From: Rubrivivax sp.
GTDB taxonomy: Bacteria; Pseudomonadota; Gammaproteobacteria; Burkholderiales; Burkholderiaceae_C
Length of the DNA stretch: 64,000 nt
Assembly (NCBI GenBank): GCA_016789955.1
Contig: JAEUPB010000111.1
Span: 1 to 64,000 of the forward strand
Direction of reading: 5' to 3'
Shown: positions 56,514-64,000 of the stretch, piece by piece
Layout: every line of letters begins with the position of its first letter
How positions within the stretch are numbered: the stretch's first letter is position 1
Translations under genes and position numbers: made by a program
The notes under the pieces: generated by a model
Seen by the model: the letters and a program-made list of their open reading frames with translations, nothing else
Told to the model about the DNA's origin: nothing
The model's database searches: none

Positions 56514-59123
56514 TCAGGCCGCGACACCCTTCGCCGCGTCCGCGTACTCCTCGATCTGGTCGAAGTTCATGTAGCGGTAGACGCTGGCCGCGTCCTTGTT
56601 GATGATGCCCATCGCCTCGTGGTACTCGGCCACCGTCGGCAGCTTGCCGAGCTTGCTGGCGATGGCGGCGAGTTCCGCGGAGGCCAGGAACACATTGGTG
56701 TTCTTGCCCAGGCGGTTGGGGAAGTTGCGCGTGCTGGTGGACACCACCGTCGCGCCTTCCCTCACCTGCGCCTGGTTGCCCATGCACAGGCTGCAGCCGG
56801 GAATCTCGGTGCGTGCACCGGCGGTGCCGAACGCGGCGTAGTGGCCTTCCTTGATCAGCTCGCTCTGGTCCATCTTCGTGGGCGGAGCGACCCACAGCTT
56901 GACCGGGATGTCACGCTGGCCGCCGAGCAGCTTGGCCGCGGCGCGGAAGTGGCCGATGTTGGTCATGCAGCTGCCGATGAAGGCCTCGTCGATCTTCGTG
57001 CCGGCCACGTCGCTGAGCAGCTTGGCGTCGTCGGGGTCGTTCGGGCAGCACAGCACCGGCTCCTTCAGCTCGGCCAGATCGATCTCGATCACCGCGGCGT
57101 ACTCGGCATCCTTGTCGGCTTCCAGCAGCTGCGGATTGGCGAGCCACGCCTCGACCTTCTCGATGCGGCGCTTGAGCGTCTTCGCGTCGGCGTAGCCGTC
57201 GGCGATCATGTTCTTCATCAGCACCACGTTGCTGGTGAGGTACTCCCGGATCGGCGCCGGGTTCAGCTTGATCGTGCAGCCGGCCGCACTGCGCTCGGCC
57301 GAAGCATCGCTCAGCTCGAAGGCCTGTTCCACCTTCAGGTCGGGCAGGCCCTCGATCTCGAGGATGCGGCCGCTGAAGATGTTCTTCTTGCCGGCCTTGG
57401 CCACCGTCAGCAAACCGGCCTTGATGGCGTAGTACGGAATCGCGTGCACCAGGTCGCGCAGCGTCACGCCGGGCTGCATCTGGCCCTTGAAGCGCACGAG
57501 CACGCTCTCGGGCATGTCCAGCGGCATCACGCCGGTGGCCGCGCCGAAGGCCACGAGGCCCGAGCCCGCGGGGAAGCTGATGCCGATCGGGAAGCGGGTG
57601 TGGCTGTCGCCGCCGGTGCCCACGGTGTCGGGCAGCAGCAGGCGGTTGAGCCAGCTGTGGATCACGCCGTCACCGGGCCGCAGGCTCACGCCGCCGCGGG
57701 TGCTGATGAAGGCCGGCAGCTCGCGGTGGGTCTTCACGTCCACCGGCTTCGGGTAGGCCGCGGTGTGGCAGAAGCTCTGCATCACCAGGTCGGCGCTGAA
57801 GCCCAGGCAGGCCAGGTCCTTCAGCTCGTCACGCGTCATCGGGCCGGTGGTGTCCTGGCTGCCGACGGTGGTCATGTGCGGCTCGCAGTAGGTGCCCGGG
57901 CGGATGCCCTGGCCCTCGGGCAGGCCGCAGGCGCGGCCCACCATCTTCTGCGCCAGCGTGTATCCCTTCCCGGTGTCCTTCGGCGCCACCGGCAGGCGGA
58001 ACACCGTGCTCGCCGGCAGCCCGAGCGCCTCGCGCGCCTTGGCGGTGAGGCTGCGGCCGATGATCAGGTTGATGCGGCCGCCGGCGCGCACTTCATCGAG
58101 CAGCACGTCGCTCTTGAGCTTGAACTCGGCCACCGTGTGGCCGCCCTTGACGATCTTGCCGTCGTAGGGCTGCACGTCGAGCACGTCGCCCATCTCGAAG
58201 CTGCTCACGTCCACCTCGATCGGCAGGCTGCCCGAATCCTCCTGCGTGTTGAAGAAAATCGGCGCGATCTTGCCGCCCAGCGTCACGCCGCCGTAGCGCT
58301 TGTTCGGCACGTAGGGGATGTCCTGCCCCGTGGCCCAGATGACGCTGTTGGTGGCGCTCTTGCGGCTGGAGCCGGTGCCGACCACGTCGCCCACGTAGGC
58401 CACCAGGTGGCCCTTCTTCTTCAGGTCCTCGATGAACTGGATCGGGCCGCGCTTGCTCTCCTCCTCGGGCTTGAAGGCAGCCCCGCCAGGAAGGCCGTAG
58501 TCCTGGCGGCTGTTCTTCAGCATCGCCAGGTAGTGCAGCGGGATGTCGGGGCGGCTCCAGGCGTCGGGTGCGGGGCTCAGGTCGTCGGTGTTGGTCTCGC
58601 CCGGCACCTTGAACACGGTGACGGTGATCGACTTCGGCACCTCGGGGCGGCTGGTGAACCACTCGGCGTCGGCCCAGGACTGCATCACCTCCTGCGCCTT
58701 GGCGTTGCCGGCCTTGGCCTTGGCCGCCACGTCGTTGAAGTAGTCGAACATCAGCAGGGTCTTCTTCAGGCCCTCGGCGGCGATGCCGGCCACGCTCGGA
58801 TCGTCGAGCAGTTCGATCAGCGGGTGCACGTTGTAACCGCCGACCATCGTGCCCAGCAGTTCGGTGGCCTTGGCCTTGGAGACGAGGCCGACCGTGAGGT
58901 CGCCGTGCGCCACGGCGGCCAGGAAGCTGGCCTTGACCTTGGCCGCGTCGTCGACTCCGGGCGGCACGCGGTACGTGAGCAGTTCCAGCAGGAACTCGCC
59001 TTCACCGGCCGGCGGGTTCTTGATCAGTTCGATCAGCTCGGCCACCTGCCTGGCATCGAGCGGCAGCGGCGGGATGCCGAGCGCGGCGCGTTCGGCGGCA
59101 TGTTGGCGGTAGGCTTGCAGCAT
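56514..59123 (-). CDS. acnB: Aconitate hydratase B
   Basis: An 869-residue aconitase of the AcnB type: the N-terminal HEAT-like domain ([18 protein letters not shown] onwards) and the swivelling domain come before the cluster domains, the reverse of AcnA. Cluster-binding segments are [10 protein letters not shown] and CSLCMGN near the C-terminus. It is the main TCA aconitase in most proteobacteria, alongside the stress-tolerant AcnA. Tandem acnB-acnA on one strand is unusual compared with enteric genomes, where the genes are far apart. The vapBC pair is upstream on the same strand. Confidence 0.97.
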   Translation of the reverse strand: MLQAYRQHAAERAALGIPPLPLDARQVAELIELIKNPPAGEGEFLLELLTYRVPPGVDDAAKVKASFLAAVAHGDLTVGLVSKAKATELLGTMVGGYNVHPLIELLDDPSVAGIAAEGLKKTLLMFDYFNDVAAKAKAGNAKAQEVMQSWADAEWFTSRPEVPKSITVTVFKVPGETNTDDLSPAPDAWSRPDIPLHYLAMLKNSRQDYGLPGGAAFKPEEESKRGPIQFIEDLKKKGHLVAYVGDVVGTGSSRKSATNSVIWATGQDIPYVPNKRYGGVTLGGKIAPIFFNTQEDSGSLPIEVDVSSFEMGDVLDVQPYDGKIVKGGHTVAEFKLKSDVLLDEVRAGGRINLIIGRSLTAKAREALGLPASTVFRLPVAPKDTGKGYTLAQKMVGRACGLPEGQGIRPGTYCEPHMTTVGSQDTTGPMTRDELKDLACLGFSADLVMQSFCHTAAYPKPVDVKTHRELPAFISTRGGVSLRPGDGVIHSWLNRLLLPDTVGTGGDSHTRFPIGISFPAGSGLVAFGAATGVMPLDMPESVLVRFKGQMQPGVTLRDLVHAIPYYAIKAGLLTVAKAGKKNIFSGRILEIEGLPDLKVEQAFELSDASAERSAAGCTIKLNPAPIREYLTSNVVLMKNMIADGYADAKTLKRRIEKVEAWLANPQLLEADKDAEYAAVIEIDLAELKEPVLCCPNDPDDAKLLSDVAGTKIDEAFIGSCMTNIGHFRAAAKLLGGQRDIPVKLWVAPPTKMDQSELIKEGHYAAFGTAGARTEIPGCSLCMGNQAQVREGATVVSTSTRNFPNRLGKNTNVFLASAELAAIASKLGKLPTVAEYHEAMGIINKDAASVYRYMNFDQIEEYADAAKGVAA

Positions 59124-59165
59124 GGCTGGGGCTCCTGGGGATGTTCGGGGTGAGTTCGGTGCGAA

Positions 59166-59585
59166 TCAGGCTTTCGGCACGATGAGCTTCAGGCCCTTGA
59201 AGTAGTCGCGGAAGAACCCGGCGTCGCGGGTGATCAGCGCCTGGCATTGCATCAGCGCATGGGCGCCGATCAGGAAATCCGGTATCGAGCGCGGCACGGC
59301 GATCGACTTGCCGCTGGACTTCACGCGCTCCTTGTAGCGCCGGTGCATCTCGCCGGCGCGCACGGCCGAGCGGAACTCCATCGGCGAATAGGCGATGCCG
59401 GCTTCCTCGAGCACGTCGATCAGCTGGGAGCCGCTGCCGAGGCCTGCGACGACCTCCGAGACCACGATCTCGCAGGCCACCACGGGGCCCTGGGTCAGCG
59501 CGTTGCGCAGGCTCAACTCGGCCGCCTCGGCGCGCGCGTCGCCGCCCAGCAGGTCGATGAGGACCGAGGTGTCGACACCGATCAT
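59166..59585 (-). CDS. vapC: PIN-domain toxin, VapC type
   Basis: A 139-residue PIN-domain ribonuclease. Acidic active-site residues are Asp5 (MIGVDTSVLIDLL), a Glu in CEIVVSEVVAGL, and Asp in PDFLIGAHAL near the C-terminus. VapC toxins cut RNA, often initiator or other tRNAs. The start overlaps the antitoxin stop (59582-59585, ATGA). The gene ends 42 bases before acnB on the same strand, but the module has its own promoter. Confidence 0.92.
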   Translation of the reverse strand: MIGVDTSVLIDLLGGDARAEAAELSLRNALTQGPVVACEIVVSEVVAGLGSGSQLIDVLEEAGIAYSPMEFRSAVRAGEMHRRYKERVKSSGKSIAVPRSIPDFLIGAHALMQCQALITRDAGFFRDYFKGLKLIVPKA

Positions 59586-59845
59586 TCCGGCTTGTCGTCG
59601 GGGGGCAGGTAGGGGTCGCCAGGCGCGCGGCCGCGCAGTTCGCGCATCACGTCGTCGGTGGTCATTCCCGGCGGCAGCTTGAAGCGGCCGCGCAGCTTGG
59701 AGATGGCGTCGCTCACGTCCTTGCGCAGCACGATGCGCCCGCCCTCGAGCTCGACCTTCAGCTTCGTGCCCTTGGTCAGACCCAGCGCGTCCCGCACGGC
59801 CTTGGGCAGCGTGATCTGGCCTCGTTCGGCCACGGTGGCTTCCAT
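59582..59845 (-). CDS. vapB: AbrB-fold antitoxin, VapB type
   Basis: An 87-residue antitoxin with a SpoVT/AbrB domain (ATVAERGQITLPKAVRDALGL, then KLKVELEGGRIVLRK) and a C-terminal toxin-binding tail (FKLPPGMTTDDVMRELRG). A perfect AAGGAGG site lies 5 bases before the ATG at 59845. It probably autorepresses through the palindrome at 59902-59922 on its promoter. Confidence 0.92.
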   Translation of the reverse strand: MEATVAERGQITLPKAVRDALGLTKGTKLKVELEGGRIVLRKDVSDAISKLRGRFKLPPGMTTDDVMRELRGRAPGDPYLPPDDKPE

Positions 59846-59901
59846 GGGTACCTCCTTGAGCGCGACGACTGGAATCAGATCGGGTTTGTCTGAACGATTC
59901 G

Positions 59902-59922
59902 GTATGTATCGATCATACATAC
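59902..59922 (-). promoter_or_regulatory. vapBC operator palindrome with overlapping promoter
   Basis: GTATGTAT-CGATC-ATACATAC is a perfect 8+5+8 inverted repeat. On the minus strand it overlaps a -10 box TATGAT (59917-59912); a -35 box TTGCTG (59940-59935) is 17 bases upstream of it. This fits autorepression by VapB/VapC. Confidence 0.8.
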
Positions 59923-59995
59923 TAGGCCGTACGCCAGCAACCCCGGCCGCGGCCGGAGGCGTGCTTCGTGTCCTGCTGCAGACGAGGTGCCGATC

Positions 59996-61171
59996 ATGTT
60001 CCAGTTGCCGCCGCTGCCGGCCTACGCAGGCGAGGAGCACGAAACGTTCCGTGCCACCGTGCGCGCCTTCGTCGAGCGCGAGATCGCGCCGCACGTGGCC
60101 GCGTGGGACGAGGCCGGCACCTTCCCGCGCGAGCTGTACGCGCGCGCCGCGGCGATCGGCCTCACCGGCGTCGGCTACCCCGAGGAACTCGGCGGCACGC
60201 CGGCCGACGTGTTCATGGCGATGGCCGGGGCCGAGGAGGTGGCGCGCGCTGGCTCGGGCGGGCTGCAAGCCTCGCTGGGCACGCACGGCATCGCGCTGCC
60301 GCCGATCCTCGCGCACGGCAGCAGCGAGCTGCAGCGCCGCGTGGTGCCGCCGGTGCTGGCCGGGCGCGAGATCGCGGCGCTGGCGATCACCGAGCCCGGC
60401 GGCGGCTCCGACGTGGCCGCGCTGCGCACCACCGCCGTGCTCGAGCCCGCAGAGGGCTGCTACGTGGTGCACGGCGAGAAGACCTTCATCACCAGCGGGA
60501 TGCGCGCCGACTGGCTGACGGTGGCGGTGCGCACCGACCCGCAGAACCGCGGCCCGGGTGGCGTGTCGCTGCTCGTGATCCCGGGCGACACGCCGGGCCT
60601 CACCCGCACCGAGCTGAAGAAGACCGGCTGGTGGGCCAGCGACACCGCGCACCTGCGCTTCGACGGCTGCCGCGTGCCGGCCGCGAACCTCGTGGGCCGC
60701 GAAGGCGAGGGCTTCCGGGCCATCATGGCCAACTTCAACCACGAGCGGCTGCTGATGGCCACGATGGCCTGCATGTACGCGCAGGTCTGCACCGAGGAGG
60801 CGCTGGACTGGGCGCGCCAGCGCAGCACCTTCGGCGCGCCGCTCGCGGAGCGGCAGGTGATCCGCCACAAGCTCGTCGACATGCTGCGCCGCGTGGAGGC
60901 GGCGCGCGCGCTGGTGTACGAACTCGCATGGCGCGTGCAGCACCGCCACGGCGACGCCGGCGCGCTCGTGGCGCGCACCAGCCTGGCGAAGGTGGAGGCC
61001 ACGCAGGCGATGCAGTTCTGCGCCGACCAGGCCGTGCAGATCCTCGGCGGCATGGGCTACATGCGCGGTACGAAGAGCGAGCGCCTGTACCGCGAGGTGA
61101 AGGTGATGATGATCGGCGGCGGCAGCGAGGAGATCATGAAGGACCTCGCCGCGCGGCAGCTCGGGATATGA
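59996..61171 (+). CDS. Acyl-CoA dehydrogenase
   Basis: A 391-residue FAD enzyme of the acyl-CoA dehydrogenase family. Helical N-terminal domain, middle domain ALAITEPGGGSDVA and TFITSGMRADW (FAD/substrate binding), and a C-terminal helical domain ending QILGGMGYMRGTKSERLYREVK and IGGGSEEIMKDL. The YEGTxxI catalytic Glu of short/medium-chain enzymes is replaced by IGGGSEEI, as in long-chain/isovaleryl-type members that use a Glu elsewhere. ATG at 59996 has GAGG 8 bases upstream and is preferred to the GTG at 59987. It stands alone. Confidence 0.92.
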   Translation: MFQLPPLPAYAGEEHETFRATVRAFVEREIAPHVAAWDEAGTFPRELYARAAAIGLTGVGYPEELGGTPADVFMAMAGAEEVARAGSGGLQASLGTHGIALPPILAHGSSELQRRVVPPVLAGREIAALAITEPGGGSDVAALRTTAVLEPAEGCYVVHGEKTFITSGMRADWLTVAVRTDPQNRGPGGVSLLVIPGDTPGLTRTELKKTGWWASDTAHLRFDGCRVPAANLVGREGEGFRAIMANFNHERLLMATMACMYAQVCTEEALDWARQRSTFGAPLAERQVIRHKLVDMLRRVEAARALVYELAWRVQHRHGDAGALVARTSLAKVEATQAMQFCADQAVQILGGMGYMRGTKSERLYREVKVMMIGGGSEEIMKDLAARQLGI

Positions 61172-61190
61172 GGCCCCCACGCTCCCTCCC

Positions 61191-61253
61191 GGTCGCTGCC
61201 CCCCGGCCCAGTCATGGGCCCCTGCAGGGCCCTGGGGGCGCCGGCAGCGGACC
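61191..61253. repeat. GC-rich intergenic hairpin element
   Basis: GGTCGCTGCC (61191-61200) pairs imperfectly with GGCAGCGGACC (61243-61253), enclosing CCCC/GGGG and GGGCCC-type inner pairing. It lies in the 136-base gap between the acyl-CoA dehydrogenase and idnO. Its shape recalls abundant GC-rich intergenic repeats of Burkholderiales; this is from memory and not verified. Confidence 0.45.
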
Positions 61254-61307
61254 GGCAAAGCCGGCTCCGCGCCGGACCTCGATCGGCGCAAGGGACAATC
61301 TCATCGC

Positions 61308-62075
61308 ATGAATCCTCTCTTCGACCTCACCGGGCGCACCGCGCTGATCACCGGCTCCTCGCGTGGCCTCGGCCACGCCATCGCGTCGGGGTACGCCGCC
61401 GCCGGCGCGCGCGTGGTGATCAACGGCACCGATGCCGGCCGCGTCGCGCAGGCCGCGCAGGCGCTGCGCGCGCAGGGCCGCACCGTGTTCGAGGCGCCGT
61501 TCGACGTGGTCGACGAGGCGCAGGTGCGCACCGCGTTCGAGGCGCTCGACGCGCAGGGCGTCGAGGTCGACGTGCTCGTCAACAACGCCGGCATCCAGCT
61601 GCGCAAGCCCATCGTGGAGCTGCAGCTCGACGAATGGCGCAAGGTGCTGGACACCAACCTCACCAGCGCCTTCCTCGTCTCGCGCGAGGCCGCGCGGCGC
61701 ATGCTGGCGCGCGGCAAGGGCGGCAAGATCGTCAACATCGGCTCGCTGCTCAGCGAGTGCGGCCGCGCGACGATCGCGCCGTACACCGCGGCCAAGGGCG
61801 GGCTGAAGATGCTGACGCGCGCGATGACGGCCGAGTGGGCCGCGCAGGGCATCCAGGCCAACGCGATCGGCCCCGGCTACATGGCCACCGAGATGAACCA
61901 GGCGCTGATGAGCAACCCCACCTTCGACGCCTGGGTGAAGGATCGTACGCCCGCGCAGCGCTGGGGCCGACCCGACGAGCTGGTGGGTACCGCGATCTAC
62001 CTGGCGTCGAGCGCGTCGAACTTCGTCAACGGCCAGATCATCTACGTCGACGGCGGCTTCCTGGCCGTGCTGTAG
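61308..62075 (+). CDS. idnO: Gluconate 5-dehydrogenase (SDR)
   Basis: A 255-residue SDR closely resembling E. coli IdnO in sequence layout. Cofactor motif TGSSRGLG near residue 15, NNAG, and the catalytic SLLSECGRATIAPYTAAKG (Ser, Tyr-x3-Lys). It interconverts 5-keto-gluconate and gluconate. It is the first gene of a run with idnD, dgoA and dgoK, linking ketogluconate or idonate oxidation to 2-keto-3-deoxy acid metabolism. Confidence 0.9.
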   Translation: MNPLFDLTGRTALITGSSRGLGHAIASGYAAAGARVVINGTDAGRVAQAAQALRAQGRTVFEAPFDVVDEAQVRTAFEALDAQGVEVDVLVNNAGIQLRKPIVELQLDEWRKVLDTNLTSAFLVSREAARRMLARGKGGKIVNIGSLLSECGRATIAPYTAAKGGLKMLTRAMTAEWAAQGIQANAIGPGYMATEMNQALMSNPTFDAWVKDRTPAQRWGRPDELVGTAIYLASSASNFVNGQIIYVDGGFLAVL

Positions 62076-62092
62076 CAAGGAAGGGAACACCG

Positions 62093-63130
62093 ATGGAAGC
62101 CCTCGTCATCCACGCCCCCGGCGACCTGCGCGTCGAGGACGTGCCCACGCCCGAGCTCGGGCCGATGCAGCTGCAGGTGCGCGTGCGCTGCGGCGGCATC
62201 TGCGGCTCGGACCTGCACTATTACCAGCACGGCGGCTTCGGCACCGTGCGCATCCAGCAACCGATGGTGCTGGGGCACGAGGTGGCCGGCGTCGTCGAGG
62301 CCGTGGGCCGCGACGTCCTGGGCTGCAGCGTCGGCGAGCGCATCGCGATCAGCCCGAGCCGGCCTTGCGGCGCGTGCCGCTACTGCCAGATGGGGCTGCA
62401 GAACCACTGCCTGGACATGCGCTACTTCGGCAGCGCGATGCGCATGCCGCACGTGCAGGGCGCCTTCCGCCAGCAGATCGTCGTCGAGGCCCACCAGGCG
62501 CACCGGCTCGACGACGACGTGAGCGATGCCGAAGGCGCGATGGCCGAACCGCTGGCGGTGGCGCTGCACGCGGTGAACCGCGCCGGGCCGATGCTGGGCA
62601 AGGCGGTGCTGGTCACGGGCTGCGGGCCGATCGGCGCGATGGCCGTCATCGCCGCGCGCCGCGCCGGCGCGGCGCTCATCGTGGCCACCGACCTGACCGC
62701 GCATCCGCTGCGCAAGGCCGCGCAGGTGGGGGCCGACGAGACCATCAACGTCGCCGAGGATCCGGCCGCACTGGCGAAGTACGCTGGCGAGAAAGGCCGT
62801 TTCGACGTGCTGCTCGAAGCCAGCGGCAACGAGCGCGCGCTCAAGGGCGCGCTCGACGTGCTGCGCCCACGCGGCATCATCGTGCAGCTGGGCCTGGCGG
62901 GCAGCGAGATGAGCCTGCCGGTGAACACCATCGTCGCCAAGGAGCTGGAGCTGCGCGGCACCTTCCGCTTCCACGAGGAGTTCGCCACCGCGGTGCAGCT
63001 CATCAACAAGGGCCTCGTCGACCTGAAGCCGCTGGTCTCGGCCACGCTGCCGTACCGCGACGCGGCGCGCGCCTTCGCGCTGGCGGCCGACCGCACGCAG
63101 GCGATGAAGGTGCTGCTGGACTTCGAGTGA
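62093..63130 (+). CDS. idnD: L-idonate 5-dehydrogenase (zinc MDR family)
   Basis: A 345-residue medium-chain dehydrogenase. Catalytic zinc ligands Cys37 (GGICGSDLHYY), His62 and Glu63 (GHE) are present; structural zinc Cys residues lie in PCGACRYC and a following Cys. The stretches MRYFGSAMRMPHVQGAF and LRGTFRFHEEFATAVQLI match IdnD. It oxidises idonate to 5-keto-gluconate. The ATG is preceded by AAGGAAGGG. It lies 17 bases after idnO and 4 bases before dgoA, so they are one operon. Confidence 0.9.
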   Translation: MEALVIHAPGDLRVEDVPTPELGPMQLQVRVRCGGICGSDLHYYQHGGFGTVRIQQPMVLGHEVAGVVEAVGRDVLGCSVGERIAISPSRPCGACRYCQMGLQNHCLDMRYFGSAMRMPHVQGAFRQQIVVEAHQAHRLDDDVSDAEGAMAEPLAVALHAVNRAGPMLGKAVLVTGCGPIGAMAVIAARRAGAALIVATDLTAHPLRKAAQVGADETINVAEDPAALAKYAGEKGRFDVLLEASGNERALKGALDVLRPRGIIVQLGLAGSEMSLPVNTIVAKELELRGTFRFHEEFATAVQLINKGLVDLKPLVSATLPYRDAARAFALAADRTQAMKVLLDFE

Positions 63131-63134
63131 CGCC

Positions 63135-63785
63135 GTGGGCCTGAACACGCACGGCTGGCCGACCGCGCTGCCGCTGGTGGCGATCCTGCGCGGCATCACG
63201 CCGCCGGAGGTGCTGGCGCACGTGCAGGCGATCGCCGACGCGGGCTTCGATGCGATCGAGGTGCCGCTGAACTCGCCCGACTGGGCGCAGAGCCTGCGGG
63301 CGCTGGTGGCGCTGCAGTGGCAGGCGCCGGAGCCGCACCTGCTCGTCGGCGCCGGCACCGTGCTGAGCGCAGCCGATGTCGATGCGGTGGTGGCCACCGG
63401 CGCGCGCCTGGTCGTCACGCCGAACACGAATCCCGGTCTGATCCGCCATGCGGTGGCGCAGGGCCTGTACGTCGTCGCCGGCTTCGCCACGGCCAGCGAA
63501 GCCTACGCCGCGCTCGACGCAGGCGCGCAGGCGCTCAAGCTCTTCCCGGCCACCACCTACGGCCCGGGCCACGTGAAGGCGCTGCGCGCGGTGCTGCCGC
63601 CGGTGCCGATGCTGGCGGTGGGCGGCATCACGCCGGGGAACCTCGGCGACTACGTGCGCGCCGGCTGCAGCGGCGCCGGCCTGGGCAGCGACCTCTACCG
63701 GCCGGGCCAGGACGTGGCGCGCTCGGCCGCGCAGGCACGTGCCTTCGTCGACGCGTGGCGGGCGCTTTCGCCCGACCCGGCATGA
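63135..63785 (+). CDS. dgoA: 2-dehydro-3-deoxy-6-phosphogalactonate aldolase
   Basis: A 216-residue class I aldolase of the KDPG/KDPGal type. The Schiff-base Lys135 is in ALKLFPAT and the general-base Glu42 in IEVPLNSP, which is the KDPGal form (KDPG aldolases have a different segment there). It cleaves phosphorylated keto-deoxy-galactonate to pyruvate and glyceraldehyde 3-phosphate. The GTG start at 63135 lies 4 bases after idnD; the stop overlaps the dgoK ATG. Confidence 0.93.
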   Translation: MGLNTHGWPTALPLVAILRGITPPEVLAHVQAIADAGFDAIEVPLNSPDWAQSLRALVALQWQAPEPHLLVGAGTVLSAADVDAVVATGARLVVTPNTNPGLIRHAVAQGLYVVAGFATASEAYAALDAGAQALKLFPATTYGPGHVKALRAVLPPVPMLAVGGITPGNLGDYVRAGCSGAGLGSDLYRPGQDVARSAAQARAFVDAWRALSPDPA

Positions 63786-64000
63786 TCGCCGTCGACTGGG
63801 GCACGTCGAGCTTCCGCGCTTGGCGGCTCGATGCCGACGGCAGCGTGCTCGACGAGCGCACCGCGCCCGACGGGCTGCTGTCGTCCCGCGGCCGCTTCGA
63901 GGACGTGCTCGTGCGTCATCTCGAAGGTTGGAGTGATGCCGAGGTGCTGCTCGGCGGCATGGTCGGCAGCCGCAACGGCTGGGTCGAGGTGCCTTACGTG
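63782..64000 (+). CDS. dgoK: 2-dehydro-3-deoxygalactonokinase, N-terminal part
   Basis: The first 73 residues of a DgoK-type kinase cut off by the window end. The opening MIAVDWGTSSFRAW (ATP-binding strand of the actin-like fold) and LGGMVGSRNGW are typical. It phosphorylates 2-keto-3-deoxygalactonate, giving the substrate for the upstream aldolase. The start overlaps the dgoA stop (ATGA). Confidence 0.92.
   Translation, partial: MIAVDWGTSSFRAWRLDADGSVLDERTAPDGLLSSRGRFEDVLVRHLEGWSDAEVLLGGMVGSRNGWVEVPYV

Noticed and set aside
56619-59153. 844-residue open frame on the plus strand opposite acnB
   Set aside because: Antisense shadow of acnB with biased composition; the sense-strand gene is unmistakable.
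61308-64000. A D-galactonate operon of the standard dgo type
   Set aside because: dgoA and dgoK are present but the upstream genes are idnO and idnD rather than galactonate dehydratase and transporter; the part beyond the window may change this, so only the individual enzymes are named.

Overview
The window is a gene-dense, very GC-rich (around 70% by eye) chromosomal segment. Gene content points to a betaproteobacterium of the order Burkholderiales, probably near the Rubrivivax/Leptothrix/Methylibium group. Pointers are several orphan tricarboxylate-receptor (TctC/Bug-type) periplasmic proteins, an AcnA plus AcnB pair, an NsrR-type regulator, a PEP-CTERM-like surface protein and phhAB. This placement is an inference; no rRNA, tRNA, CRISPR array, prophage or complete insertion sequence was seen.

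Layout. (1) 1-5590: the 3' part of aspS, then an AbrB/Doc toxin-antitoxin pair whose toxin gene overlaps a tight housekeeping run of DAHP synthase, NudB, an EEP-family phosphatase/nuclease and ClsB, each joined by 4-bp start/stop overlaps. (2) 5708-16131: a DAPG-hydrolase-like protein, a PEP-CTERM-like protein, DUF805, a patatin, and a ligase-associated MBL exonuclease separated from its ATP-dependent DNA ligase by an S10 peptidase lipoprotein and a large acyl-CoA synthetase/GNAT protein. (3) 16142-19978: a RavA-like MoxR ATPase and ViaA-like VWA protein converging on nsrR, which is divergent from a small cupin gene; an NsrR-like palindrome sits on the likely cupin promoter. (4) 19982-24530: TauD-type dioxygenase, NemA, a PPC-domain protein and a phhB-phhA-SDR operon for phenylalanine hydroxylation. 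(5) 24636-31587: Kelch lipoprotein, an unusual coiled-coil/nuclease-like protein, a 62-bp tandem duplication, a methyltransferase and a SARP/BTAD-type ATPase regulator.

(6) 31591-38759: a carbon-acid utilisation locus: LacI regulator, TRAP transporter (DctP, DctQ, DctM), a VOC protein, a RuBisCO-like protein and a DUF1537 sugar-acid kinase. The kinase plus RuBisCO-like pair resembles the oxo-isoapionate branch of apiose/apionate catabolism. (7) 38786-46698: TctC, BKACE and carboxymuconolactone-decarboxylase-like genes divergent from an AraC regulator, an RCC1-like protein, two more TctC proteins and a sulfatase. (8) 46752-46974: a 223-bp palindromic MITE-like element with perfect 31-bp inverted ends. 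(9) 46997-49868: a lipoprotein esterase with a CysB-like LysR regulator, and a crotonase. (10) 50033-53286: two overlapping genes for a coiled-coil/peptidoglycan-binding-like protein and a modular, toxin-like protein whose C-terminal domain has visibly different codon use; this is the most novel-looking locus. (11) 53310-59123: DUF454, acnA and acnB. (12) 59166-59845: a VapBC-type pair with a clear operator. (13) 59996-64000: acyl-CoA dehydrogenase and a sugar-acid cluster (idnO, idnD, dgoA, partial dgoK) feeding ketogluconate/galactonate intermediates to pyruvate and a triose phosphate.

No gap between genes exceeds 300 bases; the largest (46699-46996) holds the MITE-like element.
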